Shown here: positions 59,301 through 64,000 of the stretch, piece by piece
Numbering within the stretch: the stretch's first letter is position 1
How the letters are laid out: each line of letters begins with the position of its first letter
DNA from: Magnolia sinica
Taxonomy: Eukaryota > Streptophyta > Magnoliopsida > Magnoliales > Magnoliaceae
NCBI RefSeq assembly: GCF_029962835.1
Contig: NC_080588.1
Span: 62,396,001-62,460,000 of the forward strand
Length of the DNA stretch: 64,000 nucleotides
Direction of reading: 5' to 3'
The notes under the pieces: model-generated
The model's input: only the letters and a program-made list of their open reading frames with translations
The model's database searches: none
Told to the model about the DNA's origin: nothing
Translations under genes and position numbers: made by a program

Positions 59301-61407
59301 AGTGAAACGAAAACGGGTTGCGTGCAACAACCTGTTACTAAGGCCTACCGCAATCTACATCTGTGTGAAATTCACTCACGCCAATGTTTGAATGTCGTAA
59401 CGAAAATGAGTCGGATTCAAAACTTAGGTAGGCCACACCACAAGAAACGGAGTGGATTGAGCACATATGGACGTTTTCCGTCAGGCTGATATTTGTGTTT
59501 TCCTTCCACCGGGATGGAATCAGCTTATGAATGGGTCTGGCATATAAACATGATGGTGGGCCCAATAGCATTTAATTGTGGCCGTTTTCCCGTTGTTTCT
59601 TGTGGTGTTGCCCACCTTAGATTTGAATTAGCCTCATTTTTGGATCACTTCCTGAAACGAGCTGGATAAAGATGGATGGCCCATGTAATTTAGTGCGACG
59701 ATGCCTGCACACGCTAACTCGTCCAACCCTTGTCCATGGCCCATCGGAAGCACTTTTGCTTTTGGTCTGTGCTGTAGCCATACAAAGGCACGCCGACGGA
59801 GGAGTCCAATCGAAGACGTAGGTGGGCAAAATCATAGGGAACGTTGTAAAATCACATCTAAAAACTCTAAAATCACATGATGTGGCCCACATAAATCTTG
59901 AAATCTCTTGATTTTCGCACAATCCATCCATTCATCCTGGTGTGGCACAGCAGATGAATGGACTGGATGTCATGTACACACCTTGGTGGACCCAACACAC
60001 AATTTGAACGATTGTAATAATGGGACTTCCCATCTCAACTCTTGAGCCCAACTGAGTTTTGAACCGGACTGATTTTTGGTACCCATACCAATGACAGGGT
60101 TGCCCACCTGATGGACGGGGTGGATCTCATCCACGTGAAGTCCACCGTCTCAGCGAACATCTTCCCACGTGAATACGCACAGTCATACAAGCGCTTTGGT
60201 TTGCTTTTTCAAGTACACCTAGAACTCAGTAGTGGGGTAGCATTGCCCGTATCATGATACCCGACTTTATTCTATTTAACCGGACAAAAAACTGACTCGC
60301 AGGGCTAGATTCCAGAACCGCCTTTTGCAAGTTCCCGCCGTACCAGTAAATCATGTTTGCAATCCCGGCCATACACCTGTTTCTTATCCAAAAGGGTATG
60401 CTCTAATCACGTGTGGTCAAGATGCGGGCCACAGCATAAGATGATCACCAATATTGGTGGGCCATAGCACAAAAAAGGCAATGATATTGTACTGTTGGGC
60501 CACTAGAACAATCCAACTTTTGCAGCGAAGGAGCCAAACACACTTTTTCGTGTGTGTGTGTCTTTTCCCAGTGCTTTAAGCCTGGGAAATGGCAGTCGTC
60601 TATACCTCACGCATCCGAGGTAACATGAAGTGACAGTTTTACCCTTCGAGTTTCCGGAAGACTCATACTTAAAATTCTTTATTTAACGAAAGAACAGGGA
60701 TAAATTAGTCATTTCACCGCCCTCGTCACATGCATAAGCGAGACTCACAAGACCAAAGAAAAGAAAGGAGAGAGGGAAGAAGCTAACCTTCACCAGGGTG
60801 CAGTCTTCACACGTGTCGTTGTCGATACAAACTCTGCAACGCACGACGGAAAGCAATAATATAAATATTAACAAAATACGACGGGTCTCGAAGTCTCCCG
60901 GGCTACCCGAAAAACGGTGTCCCACCATTGCCAGCTGGCCATGAAGGGCCCGCAAAATCGCACGGGTGGACCGATTAGCCCCACCATGAAATTCTGCCCT
61001 CTCCGAGCCATCCAGGCTGGATAAACAGAATGGGCAGTTCCAATCGTCAGAGCCAGTAAATGAACTACAATCAAGTGGAGCCCATGGATCAGTGAACCAA
61101 CGGCTGCATGATGACCTAACCATAGATAACCAACGCACCAAGAATCCTCCAAATTGGATTTGAGTACGAACCATCGGTACTTCTTTCTTACCCGTCGATT
61201 TGCTGTACTTCCCATTGAAGGGTTATGATTCCAGTATGGGAGATTCTTGGTAGGTCGGGAATCCACAGATGGGCCCATAAAATCAACGGACGGTTTGGAT
61301 CGGGCCCGAGCATGGTAGTCCAGAGAAAGAGATACCGACCTCGGTGGATGTATCCTTTCGATCAGCGACTCGATCTCGGGGTCGTAGTAAGGCCTGTAGC
61401 TCTCCAT
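50757..61407 (-). CDS. ACT domain-repeat protein, ACR family (472 aa, seven coding exons)
   Basis: ACR proteins are plant-specific proteins of about 400-480 residues with four ACT domains, thought to sense amino acids. Exons (minus strand): 61340-61407, 60788-60833, 58351-58465, 53372-53439, 52604-53248, 51226-51330, 50757-51128; phases join without a stop. The start [20 protein letters not shown] lies one base after a splice acceptor. ACT1 (residues about 39-98) has [18 protein letters not shown] and [19 protein letters not shown]2 (about 130-205) has [18 protein letters not shown]3 (about 272-348) [20 protein letters not shown] and [12 protein letters not shown]4 (350-418) [18 protein letters not shown] Gly-rich linker follows ACT2 and a Ser-rich tail ends FGSIRS. 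The 105-base exon 51226-51330 is needed to complete ACT3. Intron 3 begins GC instead of GT. Exon 5 is GC-rich against AT-rich introns. The closest member (ACR4/6/8 type) cannot be fixed by eye. The gene looks intact and functional. Confidence 0.93.
51226..51330 (-). CDS. ACR coding exon 6 (35 codons)
   Basis: A short exon easily missed: acceptor GGCAG|GAATAC at 51330 and donor CAT|GTTAGT at 51226. It encodes [10 protein letters not shown] and ends [12 protein letters not shown]. It restores the second half of ACT3, which exon 5 leaves unfinished after SLAVQ, and leads in frame into [10 protein letters not shown] of exon 7. Confidence 0.9.
52554..52578. repeat. (TA)n microsatellite in ACR intron 5
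   Basis: A short AT dinucleotide run 26 bases beyond the exon 5 donor. Confidence 0.85.
53341..53370. repeat. (GA)15 tract abutting the ACR exon 4 donor
   Basis: The exon ends CAG at 53372 and the intron begins with G at 53371 followed by (TC)15 on the minus strand, so the donor reads CAG|GTCTCTCTCT. Confidence 0.9.
54605..54950. repeat. Two local tandem duplications in ACR intron 3
   Basis: A roughly 70-base unit with ACTCAGGCATTCAAA and ATACATGGCAAGC recurs 106 bases apart (about 54609 and 54715). A second unit, TTGTTTATTCAAATCAGACC, recurs about 78 bases apart (54804 and 54882). A more distant relative of the first lies at 54180-54240. Confidence 0.75.
55221..55725. mobile_element. Fold-back (hairpin) MITE in ACR intron 3
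   Basis: The two halves are inverted copies: the left ATTTTAGGGTATGAGCC and AGATCCAAGGCTCAAGTGG pair with the right half (GGCCCATACCCTAAAAT and CCACTTGAGCCATGGATC). The outer ends, near CCTGCCCCAGGTGGCAGGGG and CAGGCAGGGGCAAG, also pair loosely. Confidence 0.7.
57521..57871. mobile_element. Nearly complete palindromic MITE (351 bp) in ACR intron 3
   Basis: The whole element folds back on itself. Outer ends GGATTGTGTC.../GGATGCAATCC, then CTGCCCGTCTCTGGCTGGG with CAGCTGGAGAGGGGCGGGG, GGGTCTTATCCACAC with GTGTGGATAAGACCC, and CCAAGGCTCAAGTGGAC with GTCCACTTGAGCCTTGG around a short loop near 57695-57715. Related to the hairpin at 55221-55725. Confidence 0.8.
58466..60787 (-). other. ACR intron 2 (2.3 kb)
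   Basis: Donor AAG|GTTAGC at 60787, acceptor CAACAG|GTGGAT at 58466. Contains repeat words (GGTGGGCCCAA, TTTTGGATC) but no gene or intact element recognised. Confidence 0.85.
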
Positions 61408-61408
61408 T

Positions 61409-62662
61409 CTGTAAGAAATTCATTTGATTGTTGTCAGCGATTTATAGAACGAAGAGTTCTTAAAAATCAAGAAACCCCCGTCACCGATAAGTCGTCAGCG
61501 ATTTATGGAAGAGTTCTTAAAAATCAAGAAACCCCCGTCACCGATAAACGAACGGCGTCTTTCTTCTTTAGAAAGGGACGTTCTGTGACAGCCAAATCCA
61601 ATTGTATTACAAATCATCATTATCTCGCGATACGAGAGAAATAAAACTCCAGGAAAAGAGAACCGGCTCGTTTTAATATATATAAATAAATAAAAATCAT
61701 AAATATTTAACCAGAGTCTTGAAAGCATGCGTAGAAATTTATTTTCAATCTTATTAATTAAGAAATACCCTCAATTTTAAGAAGCCGAGAATTTGAGTTT
61801 ATCACGTATTCTACGCTTATTTGACTTGATGAAATCCCGAAAATTTCTCCAGCAAGGATCAAGATAAATCATTGAAAGCGTCAATCACGAGTAGAGAAAA
61901 TCGAGTTTTCGTAAAACCCAGGACTTTATGTAAAGGGAGGAAAATGAAATAGCCCGCTAACTCGCAAGAATACCGTGAAACGTAGTTCGCCGATTCGGTG
62001 GACCCAAACAAGGTGGATCGTGTCCAATAAAAAGAAATCCAAGGTCGGACGACCTCGCAGGGCTCATCAAGCTCCCGGAGACTGAATAAGTCCCACGGAC
62101 TATTGATCTGCTGCATAAATCAGATCCTTTTTTATAGAGATTGAAACGAGATTCCGAAATTTCCTTTTCTTCAGCTTTTAACTTCGCAGAAAGAAAGAGG
62201 AAACAGAGGATCGAATCAAAGAAATGTATAACTAACGAAACGCGAGTAGTACGAAAGCTGCGGCTTTTATTTTCTTAATTATCATCAATTAATAAAAAAA
62301 TATTTTTTTATTTAAAGCTGCAGTTTCCTTTTTGTTTGGTGGATGTTTTTTCCACGAGCGTTCTCAAAGTGATGGAACAAAATCCACTGGATCTGCTCTG
62401 CTTTAAGGAGGTCTCAGAACCGACAAGCGCACGTTAGCAAAAGCCGAGTACGACGGAAGCATCTTCACCGGTTCTTGCATTGAGATCCGTCCGTTAATCA
62501 CGAAATTAACGATTCAAAGGTAGAACATAGTTGTAAATCGGTTCATTAATCTCGAAATTAACGATTATAGATCTATCGAATTAAAAAGAAGGAACGTCGA
62601 TTGGGAATAGCTTCGAAAACTCCGATCGAGAGAGAGGAGAAAAACAAAGAGTAGAAATTCAC
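61409..62662 (-). other. Probable 5'-UTR intron of the ACR gene
   Basis: The acceptor TTTCTTACAG lies one base upstream of the start codon, so translation must begin directly after a splice junction. A good donor candidate is AAAAG|GTGAAT at 62663/62662, following a CT-rich leader exon (about 62664-62860). A tandem duplication of 54-58 bases lies inside at 61433-61547. The donor choice is inferred. Confidence 0.6.
61433..61547. repeat. Tandem duplication (58 and 54 bp) in the ACR 5'-UTR intron
   Basis: GTCAGCGATTTAT...GAGTTCTTAAAAATCAAGA...CACCGATAA occurs at 61433-61490 and 61494-61547. The second copy differs by a 4-base deletion and almost nothing else, so it is recent. Confidence 0.9.
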
Positions 62663-62663
62663 C

Positions 62664-62860
62664 TTTTCAGAGAGCTTCCTTCCGCCGCGAAATACACATG
62701 ATAGACAGGAACGCGATCCAAAAGCTGCTGATGAGAGAAGAGAGAAGAGAGTCTGCTGATGAGAGAAGAGAGAGTGTGTGTGGTGCGTGAGTTGGATGGG
62801 AAAGAAGAACACCGGAAAGAAGGGCGAGTCAAATAACAGAATCGGTGCTGGCAAAAGGGA
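62664..62860 (-). promoter_or_regulatory. Probable ACR leader exon and transcription start region
   Basis: On the minus strand a CT-rich stretch (TTTCTTCTTTCCGGTGTT... to CTCTCTGAAAAG) precedes the proposed donor. No clear TATA box was found upstream, so the start point is uncertain. Confidence 0.4.
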
Positions 62861-63404
62861 TCTCTAATTAAAAAACTAACAAACGCTGACGCCCTCTTCT
62901 TTCCTTTTCATTCTACTCTCCTGCGACGTGGATATCATTTATCGTACTGGAGGTCCCACCTCCATCCCGTTGGACGAACGACGAAATTCGTTGCAAGTCT
63001 TGACACTTGTCAGTTGATCGGTGGATCGGATCTGTCCATCAAGTGGATCTTGACGACAGAAAAGACAACTAAAGCATCATCACAGCCATAAAAAGGTTCT
63101 CTTCTGCCAAGTGGTAACAGTCGAAATGATTAACGGTCAGTTTTAGACACGAAAATATGATATGTAAGTATCATCCGTTCGGTTAGAGCCTGCTGCTGGA
63201 TGGACGGGTCCGTTGGATTTTGATAGGATGCATCGCCCACTGGTTTTCACTCCAGATTGCATCATAGATGATGATCTCAATCGTCCGTCTTCTCATTTTT
63301 ATGCTACAGGCGCCATCCTAGGCAAGATTGTACATTAAGATGAATTTGGAGCATTGATGGTCCATGTTCAAATCCAAAAGTCAAAGGTGGAGGCATGATT
63401 CTAA
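62861..63404. other. Intergenic upstream of the ACR gene
   Basis: No gene seen. Probably includes the ACR promoter on its left side. Scattered GGTGGATCGGATCTGTCC words. Confidence 0.4.
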
Positions 63405-64000
63405 GGGTCTGTTTGGGCGGTGGGATTAGAAGGGATTGGGTGGGATGGGATTTAAAAAACATAGTTGTTACCCATGGCAGGAATTGTCCCCTGTTGCCAT
63501 GGGATAAGATTAATGCCCTGCTTTGTTGATAAAACAGAGGTACATTGGATGGATATATCCACCATCATTTGAAATTACTGAGAATAACATACATGTTATA
63601 TCCAATTTGTTCATATGTTTTATAACCTCATTTTATGGCATGGGCCTAAAAATGAGATAGATCCAAAACTTATGTGCCCCAAAGAAGTTTTCAACGGTAA
63701 GTATTCAATCCCTGTTGCTTTCTATGATGGGGTCCACTTGAACGGTAGATTTACCTGATTTTTTGGCCCACGCTCTAAAATAATCTTGATAAATTGGTGG
63801 ACGGAGTGGATATAGCCCACACATCATGGTGGGACCTACAACAACTTGCTAACATTGAGTGAAATTGGCATGGGACCCAATGCAATTCTATTTAATGTAA
63901 TTCCAAGCTTTTCCATTCTTCGCAGGGAGTGGAATTGGCTCGGGACCAGATGAATCCCATCCCACCTAATCCCTTCTAATCCCACCGCCCAAACAGACCC
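63405..64000. mobile_element. Tourist/Harbinger-like MITE (596 bp), ends at window edge
   Basis: The first 47 bases beginning GGGTCTGTTTGGGCGGTGGG are repeated almost perfectly as the reverse complement of the last bases (64000 back to about 63954). The left flank is TAA (63402-63404), the usual target duplication; the right copy lies beyond the window. The interior carries the GGACGGAGTGGATATA and GGTGGGACC module. No transposase. Confidence 0.85.

Noticed and set aside
60683-61174. 163-codon reverse frame running through an ACR exon
   Set aside because: Only 46 bases (60788-60833) are exon; the rest is intron read-through.
61225-61644. 139-codon forward frame
   Set aside because: Antisense to ACR exon 1 and made open mainly by the tandem duplication at 61433-61547.

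Overview
This window is nuclear DNA of a flowering plant. It has spliced, intron-rich plant genes (an ACT-domain-repeat ACR protein and a VQ-motif protein), plant-type LTR retrotransposons, and many MITEs. Repeats built round GTGGGCCCAC and GGACGGTGTGGATA occur throughout and made me think of a magnoliid or other early-branching angiosperm, but that lineage guess is weak. No bacterial features, CRISPR array, rRNA or convincing tRNA gene were seen.

Layout. (1) 1-16841 is a stack of nested retrotransposons. The oldest layer is a Tat/Ogre-type Ty3-gypsy relic on the minus strand: gag 6066-6950, primer-binding site near 7106-7124, LTR 7129-7634 resuming at 15910-16841. Its LTR is split by a roughly 4.2-kb solo LTR (7635-9004 plus 13084-15904, TSD TGGCA/TGACA). 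That LTR is itself split by a 4,074-bp solo LTR of the same TGTCACGCCCC...TTACA family (9005-13078, TSD ATGGA/ATGGA). A third copy (2392-6065) sits in the relic gag and is interrupted on its left by the 3' end of another gypsy-type element (1-2391). (2) 16842-31070 is intergenic. It holds one intronless VQ gene (23226-23699), a complete 375-bp TRIM retrotransposon (25550-25924, TSD AAATC), several MITEs, copia LTR remnants and an RNase H remnant. (3) 31071-45738 is one nearly complete 14.7-kb Tat-clade element on the minus strand with 1.47-kb LTRs and a 5-bp TSD (GGTGG). Its gag-pol is inactivated. Between pol and the element's 3' LTR it carries an antisense (plus-strand) gene related to the plant mobile domain (PMD), also broken. 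(4) 45744-50756 is intergenic with a MITE. (5) 50757-about 62860 is the ACR gene on the minus strand: seven coding exons, 472 residues, four ACT domains, a 5'-UTR intron, one GC-AG intron and large MITE-rich introns. (6) The last 596 bases are a Tourist/Harbinger-like MITE whose right TIR ends exactly at the window edge.

How the parts relate. The two host genes are independent: ACR proteins are putative amino-acid-sensing regulators and VQ proteins are WRKY cofactors. The most interesting system is the Tat element. It pairs a sense gag-pol with an antisense PMD gene, and near-palindromic GC-rich units (core GGTAGTC-N-GACTACC) occur both in its LTR U3, upstream of the TATA box, and just upstream of the antisense gene. 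This suggests, as inference, shared transcriptional control of the two genes.
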